DNA of 64,000 bases from the NCBI RefSeq assembly GCF_005870035.1, contig NZ_SWJG01000001.1, positions 1-64,000 on the forward strand, written 5' to 3'. The notes beneath the pieces were generated by a model. The model had not been told where the DNA came from and searched no databases. It was given only the letters and a program-made list of their open reading frames with translations. A program made the position numbers and the translations under genes. Positions within the stretch are counted from its first letter, which is position 1. Each line of letters begins with the position of its first letter. This stretch comes from Spirosoma lacussanchae. GTDB taxonomy: Bacteria > Bacteroidota > Bacteroidia > Cytophagales > Spirosomataceae. Positions 43,987 through 52,212 of this stretch are shown one piece after another.

Positions 43987-45093
43987 ATGCTACAACAACT
44001 TGAAACGTGGATACGCGCCCTGATTCGGTGGGCAGGTTACCAGCCCAATCGTGATTTGTCGGGATGGGTGCTGCTAGTTTCAGCTGTGCTGCTGGGGCTG
44101 GCCGTAGATCTGGTTGTGACGCAGGTTATTCGGTTCGTGAACCGGCGCCGATCGTTCAAGACGCTGCTTCTGCTGCGTACGCACGTGCGCTGGGCGTTCT
44201 GGGTATTTGTGCCTTCTTTGTTTTTCTTACTGGCCACCAACATTCAGTCGGCGCGTTTTCTGCGTCGGCATCCCGTTGCCGATAAGTCGGCCGAAGTGCT
44301 GTTTCTGGTGGCGAGTACGTGGCTGGCGGTGCAGTTGCTCAAGTTTGGGGAGTTGTTCCTGATTCGGCAGTATGATACCACCCAGGATGTGAACCTGTCG
44401 CAGCGCAAGTTTGTGACGCAGGTTCGCTTTGCCCGCCGAATACTGGCCATTGGGGTTGTGATCATTGGTACCTCGCTGCTGCTGATCTCCTTCCAGGGCA
44501 GCCGGAAAGTGGGCCTGAGCGTACTGACGTCGGCCGGGGTGGTGTCGGTACTGATTGGTTTTGCGGCCCAGAAAACGCTGGCCAATCTGCTGGCCGGGGT
44601 TCAGATCGCTTTCAACCAGCAAATCCGGCTCGACGATGCCGTGGTGGTCGAGAAGGAGTGGGGGCGCATTGAAGAGATTAACCTGACCAGCGTTATTGTG
44701 CGGCTCTGGGACCGTCGTCGGCTTATTCTGCCCATCACCTATTTCGTTGAAACACCGTTCGAGAACTGGACCCGCTCCGATGCCTCCATTACCGGGGCCG
44801 TATTTCTCTACCTGGATTATAACGTACCGGTCGACAAGATCCGGGAGAAAGCCCGCGAGCTGACCGAGGCTAATCCGCTCTGGAGTGGCGATTCGTTTGC
44901 CGTTCAGGTGACGGATACCCAGCCAACCTGCATCGTGGTACGGGTGCTCGTATCGGCCCGCGATGCGCCATCGGCTTTCGACCTGCGTTGCTACCTGCGC
45001 GAGCAGCTCATTGCGTTTGTCCGGGATGAATACCCGCAGAGTTTGCCCCAGACCCGCCTGATGCTCAGCGAAGAGCTGAAGCCCAAAGCGTAG
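43987..45093 (+). CDS. MscS-family mechanosensitive channel
   Basis: The 368-residue protein has four or so N-terminal membrane helices. The pore helix and MscS core follow: VLTSAGVVSVLIGFAAQKTLANLLAGVQIAFNQ near residues 175-210, then DDAVVVEKEWGRIEEINLTSVIVRLWDRRRLILPI, the beta domain signature. A C-terminal alpha/beta vestibule domain ends the protein. It should gate on membrane tension and protect against osmotic downshock. The IS110 element is inserted 24 bp or so after its stop. Confidence 0.9.
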   Translation: MLQQLETWIRALIRWAGYQPNRDLSGWVLLVSAVLLGLAVDLVVTQVIRFVNRRRSFKTLLLLRTHVRWAFWVFVPSLFFLLATNIQSARFLRRHPVADKSAEVLFLVASTWLAVQLLKFGELFLIRQYDTTQDVNLSQRKFVTQVRFARRILAIGVVIIGTSLLLISFQGSRKVGLSVLTSAGVVSVLIGFAAQKTLANLLAGVQIAFNQQIRLDDAVVVEKEWGRIEEINLTSVIVRLWDRRRLILPITYFVETPFENWTRSDASITGAVFLYLDYNVPVDKIREKARELTEANPLWSGDSFAVQVTDTQPTCIVVRVLVSARDAPSAFDLRCYLREQLIAFVRDEYPQSLPQTRLMLSEELKPKA

Positions 45094-45102
45094 CGCTGCC
45101 AT

Positions 45103-45127
45103 GTAGAGACGCAACCGCCCGGCCTTT
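45103..45127 (+). repeat. Left half of the GAGACGC intergenic repeat, with 11-bp direct repeat
   Basis: GTAGAGACGCAA (45103-45114) is the left arm of an intergenic palindromic repeat whose right arm, TTTGCGTCTC, is now at 46378-46387 beyond the IS. The 11-bp GCCCGGCCTTT at 45117-45127 is repeated exactly at 46370-46380 and marks the two borders of the insertion. Confidence 0.65.
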
Positions 45128-45134
45128 AGGTTTG

Positions 45135-45325
45135 TCAGACGATACTATTCCAAGAATGGAGTAGCTTGCTGGCAAGTAAAACGGACTGGCACGTCCTACC
45201 GCCCGGCTGGGAGTTAGACCCATGGGCCGATTCAGAGGCCAGTCCGGATTGCTTGCTTAGACTCGAATAGAAATGCGGGTTGGCAGACCCATTAGAAAGG
45301 TATCGAGAAAACAGCAAGCTCATTG
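45135..45325 (+). ncRNA. Predicted IS110 bridge RNA (left-end guide RNA)
   Basis: The left end can fold into two large stem-loops after small 5' hairpins (for example CTTGC-TG-GCAAG at about 45165-45176). Loop 1 is closed by CGGACTGGC/GCCAGTCCG (45182-45190, 45238-45246). Loop 2 is closed by GCTTGCT/AGCAAGC (45251-45257, 45313-45319) and CTCGA/TCGAG (45262-45266, 45303-45307). Loop 1 carries ACCGCCCGGC (45198-45207), identical to the left flank 45114-45123. Its right side, GGGCCGA (45224-45230), is antisense to 46367-46373. Loop 2 carries ATAGAAAT (45267-45274), identical to the right end 46360-46367, and AAAGG (45296-45300) is antisense to 45123-45127. This matches the target/donor guide logic of bridge RNAs. 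Confidence 0.6.
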
Positions 45326-45349
45326 TTCAACCCAAAAATAAGCTATTTC

Positions 45350-46356
45350 ATGGACGTACAGTATTACATTGGCATCGATGTATCGAAGGCTACGCTTGAT
45401 TGGGCAGTTTTCAATGGTAAAACAATTGTCTTACAGACTCAGTCCCTGAACTCGGTTGCTGCTATCAAGGCTACCATCAAAGCACTTAAAGCCTTGCCTG
45501 GCTTTATCACTATCCAATCGGTATTTTGCCTCGAACATACAGGCGTGTACAATGCCCATATTCTTGATCAGTTGGTGGCTCATCAATTACCGACTTGGTT
45601 AGAAAGCAGTCTACACATCAAGCAGGCCGGTGGCTTACAACGGGGCAAGAGTGATAGTCTCGACGCCCAACGGATTGCCGAGTATGCCTATCGTTTCCGG
45701 GATCGTATGCGGTTGTGGCAACCACCCCGCCAATTACTCCAGGAACTAGTCATACTCAGCGCTTTACGACAGCGACTCTTGTTGGTTCGGCAACAGTTAC
45801 AAGTGCCTGTTAATGAGCAAGCCGCCTTTGCATCAGCCAAACTTCAGAAGCAGCTGACTCGCCATTGCCAAGCATCTTTGAAGTCAATCAATGCAGATTT
45901 AGAGCAGGTCAATCGGCAGATGGATGAACTGATCCACCAAGACCAACAGCTTCATGAGCTCTTCAAGTTGATGACGTCTATCCTGGAGTTGGCCCAGCTG
46001 TTGCAACCGAAGTCATTCTGGCTACCGACGAATTTAAGAACTTCGCGGAGCCTAAAAAGCTGGCTTGTCATGCCGGTGTGGCTCCCTTTGAGCACAGCTC
46101 GGGTAGTAGCATTCGCGGGCGCAGTCGAGTCAATCAACATGCTCGTAAACGCCTGAAGTTTTTGTTTCATTTAGCAGCTATGTCTGCTATACGGGTCAAG
46201 GGGGAGTTACAAACTTACTATCAACGGAAAGTGGCCGAAGGCAAGAACAAGATGTCAATACTAAACGCGGTTCGTAATAAGCTTATCCACCGCATCTGTG
46301 CCGTCGTAAAGCGAAAGCAGAAATATGACATTTTTTATCCCCTATCATTTGTTTAA
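45350..46356 (+). pseudogene. IS110-family transposase, frameshifted
   Basis: The first frame (from ATG 45350, MDVQYYIGIDVSKATLDWAV) gives the DEDD RuvC-like domain, with GIDVSK, CLEHTGVYN and the KSDSLDAQRIAEYA motif. Near 45980 a single base appears lost (TATCCTGG where ATC CCT GGA is expected). The remaining frame then continues PGVGPAVATEVI, LACHAGVAPFEHSSGSS and NQHARKRLKFLFHLAAMSA, the C-terminal Transposase_20 domain with its catalytic serine region, to a stop at 46356. The product would be truncated, so the copy is probably inactive unless the shift is a sequencing error. Confidence 0.88.
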
Positions 46357-46377
46357 ACCATAGAAATCGGCCCGGCC

Positions 46378-46443
46378 TTTGCGTCTCCTGTCCGGATGGT
46401 TTTGTTGCTGTCGCGTATGAGACGCGAAGGGCCGCGTCTCTAC
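46378..46443. repeat. GAGACGC palindromic repeats right of the IS
   Basis: TTTGCGTCTCC (46378-46388) is the right arm of the repeat interrupted by the IS. A second unit, GAGACGCG/CGCGTCTC (46419-46426, 46433-46440), forms an 8-bp hairpin and ends in GCGTCTCTACAT, the complement of the ATGTAGAGACGC at 45101-45112. These look like dispersed REP-like elements. Confidence 0.55.
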
Positions 46444-46482
46444 ATCCGACGACCTGTTCCTTATGGTTTAGCCTAAACGCAG

Positions 46483-46521
46483 TTGGGCGGACAGGCTGTG
46501 TTCTACAGCCTGTCCGCCCAA
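46483..46521 (-). terminator. Strong hairpin downstream of the 46540-46830 gene
   Basis: A perfect 16-bp stem TTGGGCGGACAGGCTG/CAGCCTGTCCGCCCAA (46483-46498, 46506-46521) with a 7-nt loop lies 18 bp beyond the stop codon of the minus-strand gene. No T run follows on either strand, yet the stability suggests a transcript end or barrier for both directions. Confidence 0.6.
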
Positions 46522-46539
46522 CACCCGTCAGAACGGTTA

Positions 46540-46830
46540 TTAAACGTTCACGTCTTCGAGCTCTTCCTGCCGTACGGGCTGGCCAAGCAGCGTAGCGAAA
46601 CGGTTGATGTTGAAGGTCGGCTCGAACCAGACCTCACCCATAACGGGATGTTTCACCGGTACATCGGGGTTCTGAATCTCGTTCAGCAGGACGCCCGTGT
46701 CGCCGGTTGTGTGACGCTTCACCTGCCGGATCGTGTAGAGTTGATCCTGCTTGGGGGTCTGTATGCCAAACTCGGCATAAAAGGCCAGCACCGGTGCCGG
46801 AAACTTATCGTTCGTGCAAATGACTTCCAT
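46540..46830 (-). CDS. Conserved hypothetical protein, 96 residues
   Basis: A small soluble protein with no recognised domain. It has no signal peptide or membrane helix and is rich in polar and aromatic residues (DKFPAPVLAFYAEFG, GEVWFEPTFNINRF). The strand-rich profile and RQVKRHTTGDTGVLLNEI segment suggest a small beta-barrel fold, but I cannot name it. It starts at ATG 46830, downstream of the AIM24-like gene and separated from it by a 13-bp inverted repeat. Confidence 0.65.
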   Translation of the reverse strand: MEVICTNDKFPAPVLAFYAEFGIQTPKQDQLYTIRQVKRHTTGDTGVLLNEIQNPDVPVKHPVMGEVWFEPTFNINRFATLLGQPVRQEELEDVNV

Positions 46831-46842
46831 AGCTTTATTGAG

Positions 46843-46889
46843 GTATACTGATCAAGTGACAATGACTCATCGTCTGTTGATCAGTATAC
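46843..46889. repeat. 13-bp perfect inverted repeat, 21-nt loop
   Basis: GTATACTGATCAA (46843-46855) and TTGATCAGTATAC (46877-46889) flank an AT-balanced loop between two minus-strand genes. It lies 12 bp upstream of the 46830 start and has no T run. It could be an operator pair, an mRNA structure, or the remains of a small palindromic element. Confidence 0.6.
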
Positions 46890-46909
46890 ATTATCTGCGT
46901 AAAGTTTGT

Positions 46910-47686
46910 TCAATCCAGCAGTCCGCCCAGCTGACCCAGCACCGAGCCGCTTTCCTTATTGGCCTGCCCACCGCCCGGCGATAAACGCTGAACCAGTTTC
47001 GAGATCGGCATGCTCTGAATCCAGACCTTGCCTGAGCCGCGCAGGGTAGCCAAAAATAAGCCCTCCCCGCCAAAGATCATACTCTTAAGCCCGCCCGACC
47101 GCTGAATGTCGAAGCTCACGCTTGGCTCGAAACCCACTACGCAGCCCGTATCGACGCGGAGCTGCTCGTTATTCAGCGTCCGCTCAATAACGACGCCACC
47201 GGCGTGGATGAACGCCATTCCGTCGCCCTGTACTTTCTGAAGAATGAACCCCTCACCACCGAAGAAGCCTGCGCCCAGTTTCTGGTTGAGGTGAATACTG
47301 AGCCGGGTGCCGAGGGCCGCACATAAAAACGCGTCTTTCTGTACGATAACGGTATTGCCAAAGACGTTGGCCAGGTTCAGCGGCATAACCGTGCCGGGAT
47401 AGGGAGCCGCGAAGGTAACCTTCCGCTTGCCGCTGCCCCGGTTTGTAAAGTGTGTCATGAACAGCGACTCCCCCGTAATTAGCCGCGAGCCGGCCTGAAA
47501 GAGCTTACCCATAAACCCCTGGTCGGGCTGCGAGCCGTCGCCCATTTTGGTTTCGAACTGGATGCCGTCTTCCATGTATAGCATGGAGCCTGCTTCGGCA
47601 ATGACGGTTTCGTTCGGGTCAAGTTCGATTTCGACGATCTGGATGTCTTCGCCGATGATTTTGTAGTCAATTTCGTGAGAGTACAT
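46910..47686 (-). CDS. AIM24 / TIGR00266 family protein
   Basis: The 258-residue protein matches the AIM24-like beta-barrel family: [41 protein letters not shown] and [24 protein letters not shown]. The C-terminal 30 residues are Gly-rich ([20 protein letters not shown]). The bacterial function is unknown; the mitochondrial relative AIM24 affects inner-membrane organisation. It starts at ATG 47686. Confidence 0.88.
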   Translation of the reverse strand: MYSHEIDYKIIGEDIQIVEIELDPNETVIAEAGSMLYMEDGIQFETKMGDGSQPDQGFMGKLFQAGSRLITGESLFMTHFTNRGSGKRKVTFAAPYPGTVMPLNLANVFGNTVIVQKDAFLCAALGTRLSIHLNQKLGAGFFGGEGFILQKVQGDGMAFIHAGGVVIERTLNNEQLRVDTGCVVGFEPSVSFDIQRSGGLKSMIFGGEGLFLATLRGSGKVWIQSMPISKLVQRLSPGGGQANKESGSVLGQLGGLLD

Positions 47687-47776
47687 ACTGCGTTGATAGT
47701 TTCAGGTCTCGGTGATCTATGGACGAAAACTACAGAAAGCTGCGCATTTGGCCGGTGATATTTCTGACTAACGGCC

Positions 47777-47820
47777 AAAAAAAAGTCCGACCGGGCATTT
47801 TTGCCAGTCGGACTTTTTTG
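47777..47820. terminator. Bidirectional intrinsic terminator
   Basis: The stem AAGTCCGAC/GTCGGACTT has an A8 tract before it and a T6 tract after it (47777-47820), so it can act on both strands. It lies 35 bp beyond the stop of the 47855-48148 gene and insulates it from the AIM24-like gene. Confidence 0.88.
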
Positions 47821-47854
47821 AGTGAGCGTCTATACGACCACCTGGTCAGGTAGC

Positions 47855-48148
47855 CTAGCGGGTATTGATGTCGTCGGGCAGGTCGTTATCCGACTCGTCG
47901 AAGAGAGTATCGTCGTCTTTGGCTTTCTCATCGGCATCGTCGGCCTGCGGATCGCCCTTCAGGTTGAGGTCGGTGCGGTGCCGCAGCTTCTTATCATCCA
48001 CGGTCCGGTTCAGAAACTGGTTGATACGATCAATATCGAAACTCGTCGTGATCTCACCGAACGAGTTGATCTGAATGTCGAACCCTTCCAGTTCTTTATG
48101 AACGCGGGGTTTTTCGTTTTCGTCGGGGTTGGGTTTTTTCTTAGCCAT
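47855..48148 (-). CDS. Small acidic hypothetical protein
   Basis: A 97-residue protein from ATG 48148 (an ATG nine codons upstream is possible). The N-terminus is Lys-rich (AKKKPNPDENEKPRVHKELEGFDIQINSFGEI) and the C-terminus strongly acidic (DADEKAKDDDTLFDESDNDLPDD). It looks partly disordered. I do not recognise the family; the FDIQINSFGEI core recalls short conserved Cytophagales proteins. It lies 81 bp downstream of gltX on the same strand. Confidence 0.65.
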   Translation of the reverse strand: MAKKKPNPDENEKPRVHKELEGFDIQINSFGEITTSFDIDRINQFLNRTVDDKKLRHRTDLNLKGDPQADDADEKAKDDDTLFDESDNDLPDDINTR

Positions 48149-48229
48149 AGCCGGGTGATGCGTTGCCAATTTGTATACAACTGAAAAAAGGGGGGGAGGG
48201 TTAGGTTACCTTCGCCCCCGTGAGGCAAT

Positions 48230-49762
48230 CTACCGCGCAAGCGTTTGCAAGGCCTGCTTCAGCCGACTAACGGTTTCGTCTTTTCCGATGATTTCCATCG
48301 TCAGCATCAGGTCTGGTCCGGCGCCTGAACCGGTCAGGGCTACGCGCATGGCCTGCATGATTTTCCCCTGCTTGATACCCGCCTGAGTCATGGTGTCGGC
48401 TAGCAGATGTTTGATGTCATCGGCCACAAACGGACCTTCATACGCCAGCAGCGCGTCGTAAAAGGCCGTTGCGGCCCGGATGGCATCGTCGTTCCATTTG
48501 GCGGCCACGATGGCTTCGTCGTAGGTAGCAGGCGCGTTGAAGATCGTGGCGGCTTCACCGTAGATTTCGTGGGCAAAGTTGACACGGCCTTTCAGCAGGG
48601 CCACAATCTTTTCGGCTTTTTCGGGCGGACAGTCGTAGCCGGCGGCTTCGGCCTGTTGCTGAACGGCGGGGGCCAGCTCAGCGTCGGGCCGGAGCCGGAT
48701 ATACTGGTGGTTGAACCATTGCGCTTTCTGGATATCGAAGCGCGCACCGGCTTTGTGGACCTGGGCCAGATCGAAGCTGGCAATCAGCTCATCCATCGTG
48801 AACAGCTCCTGCTCGGTACCGGGGTTCCAGCCCAGCAGGGCCAGAAAGTTGATAGTCGCTTCGGGCAGGTAGCCATCTTCCCGGAACCCCCGCGCCACCT
48901 GTCCCGTAGCGGGGTCGGTCCACTGTAGCGGGAAAATCGGGAAGCCACCCAGGTCAGCGTCGCGCTTGCTGAGTTTTCCGTTGCCTTCGGGCTTGAGCAG
49001 CAGCGGCAGGTGAGCAAACTGCGGCATGGTATCCTCCCAGCCCAGGTACCGATACAGCAGCACGTGCAGCGGGGCCGACGGCAGCCACTCTTCGCCCCGG
49101 ATCACGTGGGTGATGCCCATCAGGTGATCGTCGACGATGTTGGCCAGGTGGTAGGTAGGCAGGCCATCTGACTTCAGCAGCACTTTGTCATCGATAGCCG
49201 ACGAGTGAACATTGACCCAGCCCCGGATCAGGTCGTTGAGCCGCACTTCTTCTTTGCGGGGGGTCTTGAGCCGGATTACGTACGGCTCACCAGCATCAAT
49301 GCGGGCGCGAACCTCGTCGGCCTTCAGCGTAAGCGAGTTGCGCATCTGCATCCGCGTAATGGCGTTGTACTGGGCCGCGGGTGCATTGGCCGCTTCGAGC
49401 CGCTGGCGCATGGCATCCAGCTCGTCGGCCGTGTCGAAGGCGTAGTAGGCTTTGCCTTCGTCGACCAGCCGTTGGGCTTCCTGCTGGTATATGTCGCGCC
49501 GTTCTGACTGGCGGTAAGGCGCGTGTGGACCACCAACGCCCTGGCCTTCGTCGATCTGGATACCTGCCCAGGCCAGGGCATCGAGAATGTATTGTTCCGC
49601 TCCCGGCACGAACCGGTTCTGATCGGTATCTTCAATGCGGAGCAGCATCTGGCCCCCCATTTTGCGGGCAAATAAATAATTATAGAGTGCGGTACGCACC
49701 CCACCAATGTGCAGCGGGCCAGTAGGGCTGGGTGCAAACCGTACGCGAACAGATTTTGACAT
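48230..49762 (-). CDS. gltX: Glutamyl-tRNA synthetase
   Basis: This class I enzyme charges tRNA-Glu. The 510-residue protein has the HIGH region as PTGPLHIGGVRTALYNYLFA at residues 12-31, the KMSKS region as KLSKRDADLGGFP, and the anticodon-binding helical C-terminal domain. Discriminating or non-discriminating specificity cannot be decided by eye; presence of a separate glutaminyl-tRNA synthetase elsewhere is not known. It starts with ATG at 49762. Confidence 0.96.
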   Translation of the reverse strand: MSKSVRVRFAPSPTGPLHIGGVRTALYNYLFARKMGGQMLLRIEDTDQNRFVPGAEQYILDALAWAGIQIDEGQGVGGPHAPYRQSERRDIYQQEAQRLVDEGKAYYAFDTADELDAMRQRLEAANAPAAQYNAITRMQMRNSLTLKADEVRARIDAGEPYVIRLKTPRKEEVRLNDLIRGWVNVHSSAIDDKVLLKSDGLPTYHLANIVDDHLMGITHVIRGEEWLPSAPLHVLLYRYLGWEDTMPQFAHLPLLLKPEGNGKLSKRDADLGGFPIFPLQWTDPATGQVARGFREDGYLPEATINFLALLGWNPGTEQELFTMDELIASFDLAQVHKAGARFDIQKAQWFNHQYIRLRPDAELAPAVQQQAEAAGYDCPPEKAEKIVALLKGRVNFAHEIYGEAATIFNAPATYDEAIVAAKWNDDAIRAATAFYDALLAYEGPFVADDIKHLLADTMTQAGIKQGKIMQAMRVALTGSGAGPDLMLTMEIIGKDETVSRLKQALQTLAR

Positions 49763-49851
49763 GATATATTGGGGGAGGAAGACATAACAGCCAGAAAACC
49801 GGAATCAGCCGCAAGGCCAGCCCGATTCGGCTCGTTGAATATATCCTCTAG

Positions 49852-50250
49852 TTAGTCAACAGCAATGACAGAGATTTCGACGTTTACATCTTTAGGCAGG
49901 CGGGCTACTTCAACGGTTTCGCGGGCGGGGTGGTAGGGCGAATCGGTATCACCGGCAAAAAACTCGCCGTATACCTCGTTGATCGCTGCGAAGTTATTCA
50001 TGTCTTTGACGAAGATGCTCGTTTTGACGATGTTACCGTACGAGAGCCCGGCCGCCTGCAGAATAGCCCCGATGTTCTCCATTACCTGCCGGGTTTCGGC
50101 CCGGATGTCGCCCAGCGGAGCCAGCTCAATGGCTACCTGGCCTGATACGTACAGGGTTCCGCCCCCGGCTGCCGGCTTCACGAGAATCGCCTGGCTATAC
50201 GGCCCGATGGGTGCAGGGGCCTTATCGGTATAAACAATTTGCTTGGTCAT
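49852..50250 (-). CDS. RidA-family enamine/imine deaminase
   Basis: The 132-residue protein from ATG 50250 has the RidA signature: APAPIGPYSQAI near residues 9-20, YVSGQVA, GLSYGNIVKTSIFVKDMNNFAAINEVYGEFF and PARETVEVARLPKDVNVEIS with the catalytic arginine. RidA hydrolyses the 2-aminoacrylate made by threonine/serine dehydratases such as IlvA, which is also encoded in this window. A longer frame to 50388 has no family similarity. Confidence 0.93.
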   Translation of the reverse strand: MTKQIVYTDKAPAPIGPYSQAILVKPAAGGGTLYVSGQVAIELAPLGDIRAETRQVMENIGAILQAAGLSYGNIVKTSIFVKDMNNFAAINEVYGEFFAGDTDSPYHPARETVEVARLPKDVNVEISVIAVD

Positions 50251-50349
50251 ACTTGTTAGTAGATGGTTAACAGTCGATTGTGGCTCGTCAGGTAGGGCGG
50301 TACTGTCAGTACAGGCTACCGACGATCGTGCGGGCGCGCCAGCATCGAC

Positions 50350-50357
50350 TATTTTTG
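50350..50357 (+). promoter_or_regulatory. TATTTTTG -7 box upstream of the DUF2064 gene
   Basis: A perfect TAnnTTTG box 39 bp before the ATG at 50397, in the divergent gap with the RidA-family gene. Confidence 0.45.
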
Positions 50358-50396
50358 CAAAGTTACGACCGCTTGGGCGGTCCGACAAACCACCGT

Positions 50397-50984
50397 ATGG
50401 CTGACCGACATCTTATCATCTTCGTAAAAAACCCGGTTCCGGGTACGGTTAAAACGCGAATTGCCCGCACCGTTGGCAACGAACGGGCGGTGCAGGTATA
50501 CCGGCATCTACTACAGCATACTCAGCAGATTACACGGCTGCTCCCCTGGCAGCGGGTGGTATACTACGGCGATTTTATCAACAGCAACGACGGCTGGAAC
50601 GGCTATCAGAAACGACTACAGCATGGCCGCGACCTTGGCGAACGCATGCTGGCCGCTTTTCGGGAGCAGTTTGCCGAAGGCGCCAGGCAGGTAGTCATCA
50701 TCGGCAGCGACTGCCTGGCCATCACCACCGATCACCTGCGGCAGGCTTTCTCGGTTCTCGACGAGGCCGATGTGGTGATCGGTCCCGCTACCGACGGGGG
50801 GTATTATCTGCTGGGTATGAATACATTGCATCCGTTTCTGTTCGAGGATATGCCCTGGAGCCAGCCTGAACTTCGGCAGCGCACCGAACTGACCCTGCAG
50901 CAAAACAACCTGACGTTCGAGCGGTTAGAAGAACTAACCGACATTGATGAGTGGTCGGATTATGAACGGGTATCCAGTACATAG
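50397..50984 (+). CDS. DUF2064 / TIGR04282 glycosyltransferase-like protein
   Basis: The 195-residue protein from ATG 50397 starts HLIIFVKNPVPGTVKTRIARTVG, the family hallmark, and has the nucleotide-sugar-type IIGSDCLAITTDHLRQAF and VVIGPATDGGYYLLGM motifs. Relatives are annotated as arsenosugar-biosynthesis-like glycosyltransferases. Specific substrate unknown. The stop codon is one base from the start of the App1-like gene, so the two are cotranscribed. Confidence 0.85.
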   Translation: MADRHLIIFVKNPVPGTVKTRIARTVGNERAVQVYRHLLQHTQQITRLLPWQRVVYYGDFINSNDGWNGYQKRLQHGRDLGERMLAAFREQFAEGARQVVIIGSDCLAITTDHLRQAFSVLDEADVVIGPATDGGYYLLGMNTLHPFLFEDMPWSQPELRQRTELTLQQNNLTFERLEELTDIDEWSDYERVSST

Positions 50985-50985
50985 C

Positions 50986-52128
50986 ATGACAACGTGGAAA
51001 GACTTTTTAGTGAATGCATCCGCCGATGCCGAGCTGCATTTTGATCGGTTGAAGAACCGCCTGTTCGGACGGCTCGATGCCAAAAAACCCTACAAAATCG
51101 TGTATTACCGGGGCTTCGGAAGCCCGTCGGCCGTGTACCTGAAAGGCCGTGTGCTGCGCGAACGCGACCTGTCTACCCCGTCGGATAATGACACGTTCTG
51201 GCAGAATCTGGTCGCTACCTATCAGCGGTTCGAGAGCGACGAGGTGCCGGGCGTAACCGTCCGCGTAGAAGCATTCGGGCAGGCCTACACCACCCAGACT
51301 GACGAAGAAGGTTATTTTGAGGTGACGGTCAACCCGCCCAACGATCTGCTGATGGCCTACCCCGGCCGGGTCTGGTTTCCGGTGCGGTACGCACTCGATG
51401 ACATTGTGCAGCCCGACACCCGGGAGCCGGTCGTGAAAGAGGGGCATTTGATGGTGTCGCCCCCGTTCAGTCAGTTTGGGGTCATCTCCGACATTGACGA
51501 TACGGTGCTGGTTACGGGCGCCACGAGCATTCTGCAAACGGCCCGGCTTACGTTTCTGGGTAATGCCTATACCCGGCTTCCGTTTGCGGGGGTAGCCGCA
51601 TTTTACCGGGCTCTGCAGAGCGGCCCTGTCACGACCCTCTTCAACCCGATCTACTATGTGTCGAGTAGTCCCTGGAACCTGTATGATCTGCTGATCGATT
51701 TTTTTCGGATACAAGGCATTCCGAAAGGGCCGATTCTGCTGCGCGACCTGGGCCTTGATCCTGCGCTGCTGGCCTCGTCGAGTCACCATACCCATAAGCT
51801 GGCCATGATCCGGAAAGTACTGGATGTGAACCCCCAGCTGACATTTGTGCTCATCGGCGACAGTGGACAGCAAGACCCCGAAATTTACACCCAGGTCGTT
51901 CGTGACAATCCGGGCCGCATCCGGGCCATCTACATCCGCGATGTTACGCCCGAAACCCGCGACGCTTCCGTGCGCGAGCTGATCCGCACTGCCGAGTCGC
52001 ATCAGGTGCCGATGCTGCTCGTGTCAGATACCGTGGCGGCTGCCGAACATGCGGCCTCCCTGGGGCTGATCGACCCCGACACCATCCCCGAAATCAGGGC
52101 CGACCGCCGGGCTGATGCGGAGGGATAA
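50986..52128 (+). CDS. App1-like phosphatidate phosphatase domain protein (DUF2183)
   Basis: The 380-residue protein from ATG 50986 has an N-terminal beta domain (VPGVTVRVEAFGQAYTTQTDEEGYFEV) and a HAD-like DUF2183 catalytic domain with the DxDxT motif in VISDIDDTVLVTGA near residues 166-179, followed by YYVSSSPWNLYDLL and VLIGDSGQQDPEIY. The yeast relative App1 dephosphorylates phosphatidate. The bacterial substrate is not known. An upstream in-frame ATG at 50944 would overlap the preceding gene. Confidence 0.88.
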   Translation: MTTWKDFLVNASADAELHFDRLKNRLFGRLDAKKPYKIVYYRGFGSPSAVYLKGRVLRERDLSTPSDNDTFWQNLVATYQRFESDEVPGVTVRVEAFGQAYTTQTDEEGYFEVTVNPPNDLLMAYPGRVWFPVRYALDDIVQPDTREPVVKEGHLMVSPPFSQFGVISDIDDTVLVTGATSILQTARLTFLGNAYTRLPFAGVAAFYRALQSGPVTTLFNPIYYVSSSPWNLYDLLIDFFRIQGIPKGPILLRDLGLDPALLASSSHHTHKLAMIRKVLDVNPQLTFVLIGDSGQQDPEIYTQVVRDNPGRIRAIYIRDVTPETRDASVRELIRTAESHQVPMLLVSDTVAAAEHAASLGLIDPDTIPEIRADRRADAEG

Positions 52129-52212
52129 GAATAGTAAGTTAGTAGCGTTAAGTATAGAAGACGGGTTGATTACCTTTATTGCTTTGTTTACGCTTAACGC
52201 TACTTATTTCTC

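Larger units (their letters stand above)
45117..46380 (+). mobile_element. IS110-family insertion element
   Basis: The element carries an IS110-type transposase reading frame (frameshifted), a non-coding left end of about 220 bp, a very short right end, and no terminal inverted repeats, as is typical of the family. It is bordered by the exact 11-bp direct repeat GCCCGGCCTTT. It has split a GAGACGC palindromic intergenic repeat between the MscS-family gene and a hypothetical gene. The long left end and short right end fit the IS110 rather than IS1111 subgroup. Confidence 0.85.
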
